Of a stretch of 64,000 bases of DNA, positions 46,716-58,002 are shown piece after piece. Source of the stretch: Mesodorylaimus sp. YZB2_4 (taxonomy: Eukaryota; Nematoda; Enoplea; Dorylaimida; Dorylaimidae); the NCBI GenBank assembly GCA_030248295.1, contig JASANH010000626.1, positions 2,418,001-2,482,000 on the forward strand, given 5' to 3'. The notes under the pieces were generated by a model. That model did not search any database. It was given only the letters and a program-made list of their open reading frames with translations, and was not told the origin of the DNA. A program made the translations under genes and the position numbers. How positions within the stretch are numbered: position 1 is the first letter of the stretch; the number at the start of each line of letters is the position of its first letter.

Positions 46716-49516
46716 CTACGTACGTACGTAACCAGTGCACTTGCCGCTGATGATTATAGGCTGTTTCATAGGATAGTGCAGGCACGGGTTCGGACAATGA
46801 ACCATGCCCCCTCCTATTCCTGCAAACGCGTAATACCCATCCGATGGCGGGCAATAGGTATCTGGAGGGCACGGCTTTCCATACAAGCAAACGTCTTGAA
46901 AAATTTTAGGTGTCGGGGAAAATCCCCTGGTCTCATAAAACCTCTGCATGATCTCTGTCATATTCAAGTTTGGCAATGCTGGACAACAGTAGGTCTGCTC
47001 CATTCCTGAAAGTGTTAGGAATTTTGGTCTCGGTCCTTCATCAGGCGTCACGCACCAGTAGCCTTTCGGACATCCAGTGTTGTTCGAAGCAGGATCACAG
47101 GGCCACAGTAATCCTCTCATTAGTACAAAGGGCTTCTTGAAAGGACACGAGTATTCTGAAACACAGATTATGATCGCTAGCAAAATGTTGATCAATACAG
47201 TCCAAACCTGTCGTTTCACCTCGATAGGATGCAAGAGACTGATCCCTGGAACTTATCATAGATACAGTATTTGAATGTTTGTACCGTACACAATATATAA
47301 TTAACCAGTTGGTCACTGCCAGTCATGCGGAACAGACCCGTTGAAGGCAGCTGTTGTCAGTATTGTCTGTTTGCATTTGCTACGCGTAAATCGTTTCCAG
47401 CATCTACCTACCTACAGCAGCAGAGTAGCTAATAAAGTCGACAGCCAAAGTCCGGAAGGTGCAATCGTAAGAGATACTCATTAAAGGTAGACTACTGTAC
47501 ACATAACAGAAACCTCACAACGCGGCAGTTCAGTGCTTTTTGAAAGCTTGAGTTGGGACAGAGAAGCAGCGCACAGAGGATGTGGACGAATATCGCCAAG
47601 TGGTATGGTAGAGACAGGTTTAAATGTGTTAGGCTCACCTCTTGGTTTGCAGATATAATTGACTTGAACAAAATTTGGTTTACATACGCAGACCTGGTCT
47701 TTGCAGTGAGCAAAGGCAGCGTAGCAATTGTCCGCCGACGAGCATCTTTGACCCAATTCTTTTTCTGAAATTTTGCAGGTTTTTACTGATCCGCTAGTCG
47801 TTTTGATTAGAGCTAATATGCAGTACACGCAGCTTACTCGGTCGGAGCTCACACTTTGTCCAATTTGCATTTAGAAATTGGCCGTCTTTGCAATCGCACG
47901 TTCCATTATTGCAGATCAAGCCCATGGTACCGTTGCAGTGGGCATCATTATGGCAGCAATACCCAAAATCTAAACGGGCTTGCTTAATTTTAGACGGGTT
48001 TATCGTTCCATTACATACTTTGGTTTGGAGCTATGGGCCGTACACATTGTCCATTCGCAAACTGCCAATCTGCAAACTCAGCGTAGGATTTCCAATCGCT
48101 TTCTGAAACGTAAAAAGTGTTTCAAGAGTTCTGGATCGCACATCAACACCCACGACAGCAGTTTTGCGGGGGATGCTTTTTTGTGCACTCCAACACTTCC
48201 ATGTAGGAGGTCACTATTCTGACGATTTTCGAACCATAAAAACTAACCGTCTTTGACAATAGAAACCATGCATGAAGAAGTTTCCTGGAGCAACATGAAC
48301 TCGTGCTTGCAGCACCAGGGCGAGGGCATTGCTTGCGAGAACATGCTCACAAAATACCCTTCAGCTCTGCATCTGATATTTTTTGAAAAAAGATAAAGAG
48401 TAAGAGTAGCAAGCGAGCCCATGCAGTGCGCATCATTACCTTGGCGCTACCCGCAAACTAGTCTTTCTGGCAAGTGCCGAGTGGTTTTATAATTTTGTGT
48501 GAGGGTGCTCTTCACCTCATTCCGCGTCTGGTAGCGTGGTAAGACATGAGTAGCCCCTTTTATGGTATGATTGAAATTCAGAGAGAGGCAACATGGAGCC
48601 CCAGCATTCTTCGATTGGCAAACTGGAGTCAACGTCCTTGCCAGCCTTAATTTACCTTAGTCCAAGGTCTGTAGCATGACGGCACAGTTTTGCGTTTTTG
48701 TCCCTTCGCTTTCTTGTAATGTTACTGCATTTACTGTAAGTTGCCACCATTTTTGCCGTTTGCATTTGCAGCTGATAAGTTCGTTCTTTCTTTACAGAGC
48801 TATTTAGCTTCGTGTTGCCTCTCATATAAAATATTGTTACGCCTAGCGAAAGCGTCTGAAGAATCACACTTACCCAAGCACATATCATTAACTTGTAAAT
48901 GGCCAGCTTTGCAGGCGCATATGCCATTTTGACATGACGCCCCAAAGGAGAGGCACTTGTCGCCGGGAACACATTGCTCTCCGATTTCTAAATTACAATT
49001 TGGGATAACCATGATACGTTGGAAGGAATCCTGAAGCAGTGCATACTTGGGGCCCTGTGACACAATGATTCCATGTAGTCGAACATGTAGCCCTCGTCAC
49101 AAAAACACGTCCCGTTGAAGCACGCTAATTTCATTGTTTGACTACAGTTCGAGCTGGAATCGCAGCAGTCGAAAATAGACCCTGAAAGTCAGACCATAAC
49201 CTCAGTTTTGGAAACTTTGCATCAGCGGCAATGCTTCCACACACCTTCGAAACGCACAGGTAAACTGCACGGCGGGCCAGCACCACCCGCACCCTTTGGC
49301 TGGCGAATTGCTGGGTTGTTGTTGACCCATTCTTTCCAACTAACTTCTAAAATAATAGTTAGAAAAGGGTTCTCATGGAAGGAAAAAGATTTCACTTTTC
49401 AAGGCGCCTGTGTTGATTCCCAACTGCTGAAGCAAATCTTTCTCAGTCACTTCGGAAGTGGCAAGGAAGCAGAGAAACTGTAAAAGGAAGAGAACAGCAG
49501 GCAACCAGGTCCTCAT
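46716..49516 (-). CDS. Secreted cysteine-rich EB-module protein A, 8 exons
   Basis: Minus-strand exons 49516-49396, 49346-49245, 49181-49047, 48987-48874, 48102-48019, 47969-47838, 47764-47639 and 47155-46716 join to 1254 nt (417 aa). Every intron is phase 1; one is only 49 nt. Exon 1 encodes a signal peptide (MRTWLPAVLFLLQFLCFLAT). Exons 3, 4, 6 and 7 carry EB-like modules, for example exon 4: EQCVPGDKCLSFGASC followed by GICACKAG. The 147-residue last exon is one cysteine-rich domain with WPCDPASNNTGCPKGYWC and TYCCPALP motifs, reminiscent of Lustrin-type repeats. No transmembrane segment is seen, so it is probably extracellular; EB modules occur mostly in nematode and other ecdysozoan secreted proteins of unknown function. 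An extra exon could hide in the 771-nt intron 4. Gene B supports the model exon by exon. Confidence 0.82.
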
Positions 49517-49803
49517 AATTATTTGAATTTGGGCTTCAAAATAAGTACTCTGTGCAAAGTTGAGAAGAGTGAATATAATATAAGGATTGGTCGAGATAAA
49601 AACATTCTAATTTGGAAAACATCAAGTTACACACACACGCTGTTTTGCGGTCACGTAAACAACAAAAAGATTCAGTAACTCTTTGATGGACTCAAAAATC
49701 TCATCCCCAATTTGTTTCCCAAACATCGTCAGTCGCATGCCAATCCAGGCACCTAAATGTTTTCTTGTACGCCAACGCTTTCCCCAGGAGAAGATAATGT
49801 TTG

Positions 49804-50699
49804 GATGTACCGGGTTTTTCATAAAGAAAGAACCTGTTTTGAAATCGATTCGCGCGGTAACCGTTCCGAATTAGAGACCCCGGGTTGGAATTTAGTAGTC
49901 CCCGTCCATGGGGAGACGAATGATCGAGAAAAGTTTTTTAATTCTCACTGTTGGAAATATTTAAATCTGCCGCGCATTTTGTGTAGGAGCTTTGAGTAGA
50001 CTATGTAATGTCTGCTAGTTAGGTGTCGCTGCACTCTCGTACTTTGTGCCACGGATTGCACGGATGGGGCCATGGTTATAGTACTATCGAATTTACTGGC
50101 TCGCATCGTTAGAAACCGGTTGTAGGCCTAGGCTCTCTTCAGACTATAATAGTCTCGCCCGCTGGCCAATCGATACTACAGCCGGATCGGAAGAACGGGG
50201 CATTTGGTCACTTTAAGGGATATTTTAAAAATTTTCACGCCAAACACATCAGCTTAGGAGGCTCCTTCTATTCAATCAATTTCACTGCACGCCACTTCGC
50301 TTTTTGTGTAATGCACCACACAAATTCATGGATCTGGTCATCTGGTCATGTGAACTGGTCATTTTTAAATCTTTTTGCCTATGGAAACAATGAAAGAAAC
50401 GTGGTTACTCGATAGGGTGTCCGTCGCTGTCTCGTAGAAGGCTGCATAGTGGCATCGAGCATGCCCTGAGCGTTAAGTGGGCTAATTTTTCGCGCACCCA
50501 AGCAGACATAACACAATCTACTCAAAATTCCTATACAAAAGGAGTGGCAGCTTTAAATATTTTCAACAACGAGAATTTAAAAACTTTTTTTGATCATCCG
50601 CGTCTGGGTCTAATTTCAACCTGGGGTCTCTAATTCCAAATGGTTACCGCGCAAATAGATTTCAAAACGGGTCCTTCTTTATGAAAAACCCGGTACATC
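49804..50699. mobile_element. Non-autonomous DNA transposon with TIRs of about 180 bp
   Basis: The first 180 bp (from GATGTACCGGGTTTTTCATA) recur as the inverted complement at 50515-50699, with about 80-85 percent identity by eye. The ends read TA-CCGGG and CCCGG-TA, compatible with TA target duplication and the Tc1/mariner superfamily. The roughly 530-bp middle has no transposase ORF. Confidence 0.75.
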
Positions 50700-50941
50700 A
50701 CAAGAGAAGTCGAATTTTCAATGTTTACTCTTCTGCCCACTAAAACTTGTGCCCACTTGCCATATTTAACGCGACAGTGATTATTGACTGCAGTGACTGC
50801 CATCGCGGGGATGTATCTCCCAGGATCGACCGAACACGATTTTTGCACCGAACCGAACCTTACCGAACTTTTTCTTAAATCTCACCGAACCGAATTTTTT
50901 ATGTTCACCCTAGCACATCCTACATGAAGTGTCATCTTCTA

Positions 50942-51668
50942 TATCGAGTGCCATAAAGAATGACCCGCTAATGTTTCGTCTTCTACCAGCCTTAATCTGC
51001 ATGTTATCGCGGTAAATTTTGATTCCATTGTGTTCAGCATTCGATTCTGAGTCAGTTTGACCTATTTTGCTAGCCATTATATTCACCATTCGTTTTTAAA
51101 AGGCGATATAGCCGAAGTACCAAATTTCACAACTTTTTTCACAATATCCAAACGAATTCGTTTCGGCTTTGAGTTGCTTTGGACTTTACTCGATCCCAGT
51201 TCATTGCATAAGCAAATTCTTCCCAGACTGAATAGTCTAATGGTCTAAATCGGGACTATTCAGGGGCCAACGCTTAGCTTCGATAAAATCAGAAAAAGTG
51301 ATCCCTGCACCCTTTCTATGAATCTTTGTGCGTTTGAGCCTTCGCGCCATCTTGCTGAGATGTCCAGTTGTTCCCAAATACCTTTCTTCCATATTTCTCA
51401 GCTGCTGGCAAACCATTTCCACATGAACGGAATCATTGACTGTGACTTTACCCGACATGACCAGCGGTGTAACCAAATTTCTGAGGTCCTGACTTTTCAT
51501 TTGTTGTACAGGCAACTGTTCAGTATTGTGGACACTGATTTGTGAGTGCACTGCCCGATGAAGCAAATGCTATATCTTTCTGTGTTAGTGTAAAGCTTAC
51601 TACAACGCGACTGCTTCCGTAGAAAACTAGCCATTTATGTTAGTGTCATTCTTTATGGCACCCGATAT
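50942..51668 (-). mobile_element. Degenerate Tc1/mariner-type element
   Basis: The ends are TATCGAGTGCCATAAAGAAT and, inverted, TATCGGGTGCCATAAAGAAT, a 23-bp TIR with one mismatch. It contains a minus-strand transposase remnant. At about 727 bp it is shorter than an intact mariner (roughly 1.3 kb), so internal sequence is lost. Confidence 0.7.
51121..51566 (-). pseudogene. Tc1/mariner transposase C-terminal remnant
   Basis: The minus-strand frame holds FIEAKRWPLNSPDLDH, the WP..SPDLNP signature before the last catalytic acid. After a frame break comes LDYSVWEEFAYAMNW, matching the LDYSVW.. helix of mariner transposases. Upstream 80 residues are weakly similar. Stops and a frameshift make it inactive. 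Confidence 0.7.
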
Positions 51669-51940
51669 TTTCAAAATATTCAGAAGTCACTCTTTTTTTA
51701 CCATTTTTCAAATTGAAATTTTGAAGATAATAAAGGAAGGACCAGATAATTAAGAAAAAGGGACAGAGAAATTTATAGCTAAAACGAAACCTTTAAAAAC
51801 AAAATGACCGCGTTTTTTCCAATAAAAGAGGAAATTCGAAATTGGTTGTTCGGTTCGGTGGTTTGGTCCAAAAAAGCCGGTTCGGTTCGGTTCGGTAAAA
51901 ATCGCCAATCCGGTGGTTCGGTTCGGTGGTTCGGTCGATG

Positions 51941-52865
51941 CTGGGTATCTGCGGTCCTTTCTGAGGAGGTTTTATTCCTTTGATGGGCTTGCCGGCATAC
52001 CCCATACCCATGTCATGATGCAAAATTAAAACCATACACGTGACAATGTGCATCTACAGCAAGACAGTCCTGGTTGACAGAAAGTGAACCAGAATTTCTG
52101 TCTGGTTTCTGGCTGCTTCATACGGTAGGTGGACAATATTTGAACTTTACTAACACTCGTCAGCAAGCAAGGCTTTCTTCCTTTAATCTTTTCAGGCAAA
52201 GTCTAAGGCTTCACGTGTTTTGAGTCGTCGTTTGTGCTTAGGTCAAAGAACTAATATGCGCGACCGGAAACGAGAACGATAAAATTTGACATCGATTTGT
52301 GGCCGATTAACCTTCGATTTTAATCATAACTGCTAATGAGAAATGGGTCTAAGCAAACCCAAATGAAGCAGAGAGGAGATCTGTGAGAAGGGCGAGGGCA
52401 GAGGGACTGATCAAGGAATGTGGCATGTGTGTGGAAGTCTTTGTCGACACTTCCTTTGCAATTTGAAAACTGGAAATTCAGATTGCCTTCCACGCACACT
52501 CTGTTGACCCGTGTCGTGTGGGCAGCATGAGTTTTCTTTCTTACAGGACAAACGTGCTATGTATTATGCATAGGTATATGCCACGGTGTTTATAAGGACC
52601 TTTTACGAATCGCTGATGAAGCCACGCGTTGTGCTACTGAGTAAGTTCTGTAAAATTATAGCCGTCTTGCACGTACGCTACTCCTGCCTTTTACTTTTAA
52701 TCACGACCACTTCTGAAATTCTATAGCACTTTTTGAGCCCCCCTTACGCCTTTGAGCCTTCACAGAGCCAAAAACTTACTTGCTTCCATGAGGTAATCCT
52801 CTATTTTTATTGTATTTTTACAGTATGGAACAGGTAAGTAATGCCGTTGTACAAGTAACGCGGGC
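51941..52865. other. Intergenic; no supported feature
   Basis: No ORF with domain evidence and no clear repeat beyond short AT-rich stretches. It lies downstream of gene B's 3' end, beyond SINE-B. Confidence 0.5.
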
Positions 52866-53030
52866 CTCGTGGACTGGCGGGTTATGCGTCTGCCTCTTAC
52901 GTCAGGAGCGAATGTTCGACTCGCGGTCCACTTAATTATTTTGTTAGTAATACGTCCCTTCGCCCTCGAGTGCGCATAAGCGCTTGATGATGTGGAAAAA
53001 CATGAACATGAGCATGAACACAAACACAAC
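52866..53030 (+). repeat. tRNA-derived SINE, family B
   Basis: The head GGACTGGCGGGTTATGCGTC and B box TGTTCGACTCGCGG are followed by CCCTCGAGTGCGCATAAGCG and a GAACATGAGCATGAAC tail. It is colinear with the copy at 22441 and lies about 100 bp beyond the stop codon of EB gene B. Confidence 0.75.
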
Positions 53031-53129
53031 CTATGCACTATGCACGTGAAATCGTGTCTGGCCCTGACCTAGGCAGACCAGTTGTGTGAACAAGTGCACT
53101 GATAAGCGCGAAGAAAGTACCCACGCCTA

Positions 53130-55481
53130 TCACACACGCACGTAATCTGCACACTTCCCGCTGATGATTACGGGCTGTTTCAGAGGATTGTGTAGGCACG
53201 GGTTCAAACACTGGAGTGCGCCCCCTCCTATTCCTGGAAACTCGTAATATCCATCGGATGGCTGGCAAGAGGTATGTGGCGGGCACGGCTTTCCATACAA
53301 GCAAACGTCTTGAAAAAGATCAGGCCCAGGTCCGGTTCCCCCGCTCTCATGAAACCTCTTCAAAATCTCCGTCATATTCAAGTTTGGCAATGCTGGACAA
53401 CAGTATGTTTGCTCGATCCCAGATGATGTGAAGAACTTTGGTCTCGGACCTTCATCAGGCGTCACGCACCAGTAGCCTTCGGGACATCCAGTGGTATTTG
53501 AAGCAGGGTCGCAGGGCCACAGTAGTTGCGTCTTCAATAGATAGGGCCTCTTGAAGGGACACGAGTATTCTGAAACGCAGATTATGCAAGCTAGCAAAAT
53601 AGGCGAATATCTATTAGAAATGCTCTTGCCTGCAGGCTTGCATACATCATTGAATTGAACAAAATCTTGCCTGCACGTGCAGACCTGGTCTTTGCAGTGG
53701 GCAAAAGCTGCATAGCAGTTGTCCTTCTCGGAGCATGGTTGGCCCAATTCTTTCTCTTAAGTTTTCAGCTGCTGGTTTTTAAATCCTGTTAACATTAGAA
53801 TTTGATTGCCTTACTTTGTCTCTCTTCGCACTTTGTCCAATTTGCATTTAAAAATTGACCATCTTTGCAATCGCATGTTCCATTGTTACAGATCAACGCC
53901 ATGGTACTGTTGCAATGGGCATCGGTATGGCAACAGTACCCGTAATATAAAAAAAGCTTTTTCTTCGAATAAAGGCACCATGCTCTTTCTACAGTACTTA
54001 TGTATACTCTACTTTGACTGGGAGCCACGGGCTGTGCGCATTGCCCGTTAGCAAACACTGCGTCTGCAAACTCCGCAAAGGATTTCCAATCACCTTCTGA
54101 AACGCAAAATGACAGTTAGTTACCACATCCTGTCTTTAAAAAACTGTGGAACCAGCCCAACCATGATAAGTCTTGTTTTCACTGAGGATGACTCACTCTT
54201 CACACCATAAAAACTGAACGCTTGTGACAAAAGGAATAAACGACAATTCGTGATTCATATAGTCTTACATTTAGCTACAGTTAGCTATAGCTACAGTAAC
54301 ACCTGCACAGGAAGTTCGAGCAAACAGTGTCGACTGTGATTCTGCTGCTCCAGGCACCTTGACACACTTTGCCTTTTTTGAGGCTGCCACTGTTTTGATG
54401 GCTTGTCTTATTGAGCCTGATTTGCCAGCGTACATGCTCCGCAAAGTTGCTCCATGATGCTACTGATCAATGAAGAATCAGAGGTGGAACCTTAGATCGG
54501 CCCAATAAACGAGCAACGACAGCATGGCGTGCACGAGAGGAAGTTTAGCATTGGATCCCAAACACGCGCTAATGAGAAGTTTAGTTGCTGTTTCAAGCTG
54601 CGCGGTACAATCCTGCAGCGCAGGTTAGTTCCCAGCATCCGAAGCAAATCTTCTCGTTGTCAGTTACTTCGTCAGCGGCAAGTAACCACAGGAACTGCAG
54701 AACGAAGAGTTGAAACTGTATGAATTCAATGAGCGCTTTAGTAACAACTCTACCAAGCAACATTTGTAGCGGGAGAGGAGATATGGATGACTGTCTGGAA
54801 ATAGTCTCCTGCCTAGCATAAGGTCTGACGCAGCAAACACTCACCCAGGCACATATCATTAACTTGGAAACGGCCTGCTTCGCAGGCACATATGCCATTT
54901 TGGCATGATGCACCCAAGGAGAAACATTTGTCGCCGGGAACACATTGCTCTCCGATTTCTGAGGTATACAATGTAGAATTACTACCACACCGCAGTAAGC
55001 TGAAACAGTGCTTACTTCGCGCGCTTTGACAAACTGATTCTATATAGTCGAACATATAGCCCTCTTCACAAAGGCAGGTCCCATTGAGGCACACCAACTT
55101 CATTTTTCGACAACAAGTCGAGCTGGAGTTGCAGCAGTCGTGAATATTCCCTAAATTAAGATTTTTTTTTATTTAGGGTACGCTACATCAGAAACTCATT
55201 TCCATACTACCTTCGAAGCCCATAGGGGGAGTGCACAACGGACCACCACCCCATACAGCCTGTGGTTGACGAATTGCTGGGTTGTTGTTGACCCATTCTT
55301 TCCAGCTTACTTCTAAAAAATGTTTGGAATAAGGTTTTTATGAAACGAGAATGATTTCACCTTTCAAAGCTCCAGTGTCAATTCCCAACTGCTGAAGCAA
55401 ATCTTTCTCAGTCACTTCGGGAGTGGCAAGTAACCACAGTAACTGTAGAACGAAGAGAACAGGTGGCATCCGCGTCCTCAT
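53130..55481 (-). CDS. Secreted cysteine-rich EB-module protein B
   Basis: Minus-strand exons 55481-55361, 55312-55211, 55150-55016, 54958-54845, 54096-53815, 53755-53630 and 53569-53130 join to 1320 nt (439 aa). Exon sizes 121, 102, 135, 114, 126 and 440 equal those of gene A. A signal peptide (MRTRMPPVLFVLQLLWLLAT) is followed by EB-like modules (EQCVPGDKCFSLGASC; GYCCHTDAHCNSTM) and the same 147-residue cysteine-rich C-terminal domain (WPCDPASNTTGCPEGYWC). Two splice oddities: the intron corresponding to A's 49-nt intron seems to be retained as 66 coding bases because its AG acceptor reads AT, and the last intron (53629-53570) has a GC donor (CAG, then GCAAGA) and is itself stop-free. B is therefore either a longer protein or an intron-splicing variant of A's design. 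Function unknown, extracellular. Confidence 0.8.
54340..54485 (+). repeat. Segmental repeat, copy 1, in intron 4 of EB gene B
   Basis: CACTGTTTTGATGGCTTGTC, GATGCTACTGATCAATGAA and AGAGGTGG motifs occur in the same order at 56685-56805. It suggests duplication of a block together with the EB genes. Confidence 0.65.
54595..54725 (-). pseudogene. Stray degenerate copy of the EB-family signal-peptide exon
   Basis: The minus strand reads LQFLWLLAADEVTDNEKICF, close to exon 1 of genes A-C (LQFLWLLATPEVTE). It lacks the usual ATG and donor and lies inside intron 4 of gene B. It is probably the remnant of another gene copy. Confidence 0.65.
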
Positions 55482-55726
55482 CACTGTTCGAAATTGGATA
55501 TCAGAACAAATGCTGTGCACAGTCGAGAAAAGTCGGACTTCGAAAAAGGACTGGTTTAGACAAGTATCACACAGCTGGAAAACATCGTTGCGCACGTTCT
55601 GTTTGGCGAGAGCATGCAAAGCGAATAAATTTCATTTCTCATTCCTACGAATTAACGTAAAGAGACAAAAACGCATGACGACTTTCACAATCCTACAAAA
55701 ACTGACATTGCGTTTATGTCTATTCT

Positions 55727-56055
55727 AGGTCCAGGTCGAATGGCCAGTTTGCCCGGCGTTTCAGTGAATGGATGAACGGCACTCACCTCATGATTCCACC
55801 TGCCTCAAGGATAGTCATTCAAATTTTGAATTTCCTTCTATCACTCTGCATAATAGGCACCTGAGGACCTGAATATCAAAAAGTTGCCTCAGCTTTGTTC
55901 TGCTGCCTCCTCAATACTCTGTTGACCAATGAGCTCATCACATTCCTCTAACTGCTTTTACAACTTAAATTTTCATTTGTCTATTCCCTGCGTTTATTTA
56001 TGTATTTTTTGACACTCGAATGCGCTTCATGCGGTTTGTCAAAAGTAAAATATCA
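55727..56055 (+). repeat. Dispersed repeat of about 340 bp, copy 1
   Basis: It aligns to 60376-60722 in the same orientation: GGCGTTTCAGTGAATGG, CACCTGCCTCAA, CTGAGGACCTG, TCCTCTAACTGCTT and a shared end GTCAAAAGTAAAATATCAT or its variant. The identity and lack of a coding frame suggest a repeat or duplicated spacer. Confidence 0.75.
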
Positions 56056-56928
56056 TATTATATCATAAGTAATAACTTTATAATTTAGATATTATTGATG
56101 GCCCATTAGTCTGATTTTGTTTCGATTCTTTGACAGCTTCAGTCGAAAGCTTATCCCCATAAAAATTGGGATGACAGTCCGCATCGTTGCATCAAAAACC
56201 AGAGGGCCCCACCCCCCACCAGAAGAAGTTTCTTTGCATCGACGATTGTAGCGATATTTCCCTACAGAAGAGAACACAGCGGAATTTCGCCAGTCATTTA
56301 CTGCCCACTAAAATATCATCCTACAGCTAATAGGCACAGAACAGTTGAAGAGAAGGGAATGTGGGTACGAAAAAAAATGTTTGGGTTAGAAGCAGAGAGT
56401 GCGCTAGAATGTTCATGTGGGAAACTGGATTGTTTCAGGAAGAGCCGTGAGAAAAGTTACTGAGTTGAGAGGTGATGTGATGATTCGATGAGAAGGAAAG
56501 GTCATTATCGCGAGAGTCGCGACAACGATGACACACGTTTCACATCATCAAAACTTACGAATAAAACGCTCCTGACCAGAGACGCGATTTCACAAATGAT
56601 TAAGTCCTTACAGTTCTGCCTTTTCAGGTAGTTCGAGCAGGTACCAGTTGCTCCATGCATTTTGATAGATTTTGACTTTTCAGAGGCTACTGAACCACTG
56701 TTTTGATGGTTTGTCTTATTTTGCCAGACTTTATAGCGTACATGCCCTACAAATAGTTTCCACCTGATGCTACTGATCAATGAAAGGTAGAGGTGGGACC
56801 TAACAAGAGGCCAATAATGGACTGAATTTGAGACCAGAAATAAGTCTTCGTTGGTCTCTGGTAGCGTTGATACAGTTTTGGAAAAAAGATTTAGTTTCAG
56901 TTGCAGTGAAGTTAACTGAATCTCCGAA
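56056..56928. other. Spacer between EB genes B and C with a degraded repeat
   Basis: About 56685-56805 matches the block at 54340-54485. A 159-codon minus-strand ORF at 56505-56984 overlaps this repeat and the adjacent MITE end and is not supported as a gene. Confidence 0.55.
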
Positions 56929-56930
56929 TA

Positions 56931-57327
56931 CTGTAAACGTAGAACATTTCGTGCGTACAACATTTCGCGGTTGAGGCTCGCCACATTATTCGCGGGTACT
57001 ACATTTCGCGGTGGTCAGCAGACATTAGGCAACTTACGATTAGGTTTTTTGTCAGACGCTAGCCGGCCTGGCGTCCCTAAGAGGAAATCCAGTTTTGAGA
57101 TATTGATAAGCTAGTTTGAATTTTGGTGATTTGTAATTTCAATTACCGTTTGCAAGATCAGTTGTTCTTTCGACTAAAGAATATGGAGCGGTGTATAGTA
57201 TAATAAAATGATGTTAATGTACTATATCTACTCATGTTTTGAATCGCGGATATTACATTTCGCGGATCTGGACCAGACCGCGAAAACCGCGAAATATAAT
57301 ACACCGCGAAATGTTCTACGTTTACAG
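56931..57327. mobile_element. MITE with 21-bp perfect TIRs and TA target duplication
   Basis: CTGTAAACGTAGAACATTTC at 56931 recurs as a perfect inverted complement ending at 57327; TA flanks both ends. The interior repeats CATTTCGCGG several times on both strands. At 397 bp with no ORF, it fits a non-autonomous Tc1/mariner or pogo-like element. Confidence 0.85.
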
Positions 57328-57664
57328 TAGATTCAGTTTCAGTTTCAGTCGCAGTCAACTGGATCTCAAAAGATTCTGTTAACTAAATTTAACTGAATGA
57401 CTCAGTTTTTCCTTAAAAAGCATTTCGCATCTTGATGTGAACACTTGACGAGAATAATCTCCTCTTTTCTTCGTTCAAATAACTACTCTTTCGCATTTAT
57501 GACTTTAAACAGCTCACAAGGCGCAGTAAAGACCAAAGTCACCACCAAAGGGTCCTTTACGAGCACAGCGATGCACGACCATGTCTCAACAGTCCACCCA
57601 CCAACAAATCCGCAGACAGACCAGGTACCTGAACCTTGTAACCGTTCTAATTCTAATGCCATAG

Positions 57665-57713
57665 CTCATGATTTAATTTCTTTTGGTCCAAAAGAAAGAA
57701 ATTAAATCATGAG
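57665..57713. repeat. 49-bp hairpin
   Basis: Arms CTCATGATTTAATTTC and GAAATTAAATCATGAG pair perfectly; the inner TTTTGG/CCAAAA also pairs. It lies between EB genes B and C. It is probably a transposon footprint; a role in RNA folding is speculative. Confidence 0.7.
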
Positions 57714-58002
57714 GAAAATATTTAGCTCGTTTGGGCAACTACTGAGCAGAGGTCAGCGGCCGAAGTCCTACAAATTTTAGGAAACATGCTCGCTTCGTAG
57801 AATATTTTGTGCAAAAAAATTTAGAACTAGAAGCCTGGAAGACGGAACCAAAGCCCATAACCTGAACAGCGGGTTCAGAAGAACCCTGCGAGTGTTTCTC
57901 AACTTTCTGTCGCCTCGCAACACACGAATTTAAGAAACCCGCAAGATTTTAGGAGCTCACCGCTGCTGACCAGCTGGTCTTACTGTTAGCTATCACTTAT
58001 TC

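Larger units (their letters stand above)
50829..51940. repeat. Inverted pair of CCGAAC-rich blocks flanking a mariner remnant
   Basis: CCGAACCGAACC-type units at about 50829-50905 face GGTTCGGTTCGG-type units at about 51840-51940. The pair brackets the Tc1/mariner remnant and may be the ends of an outer element or low-complexity expansions. Confidence 0.55.

Noticed and set aside
56505..56984. 159-codon minus-strand ORF
   Set aside because: It spans a duplicated spacer block and one end of a MITE; no domain evidence.
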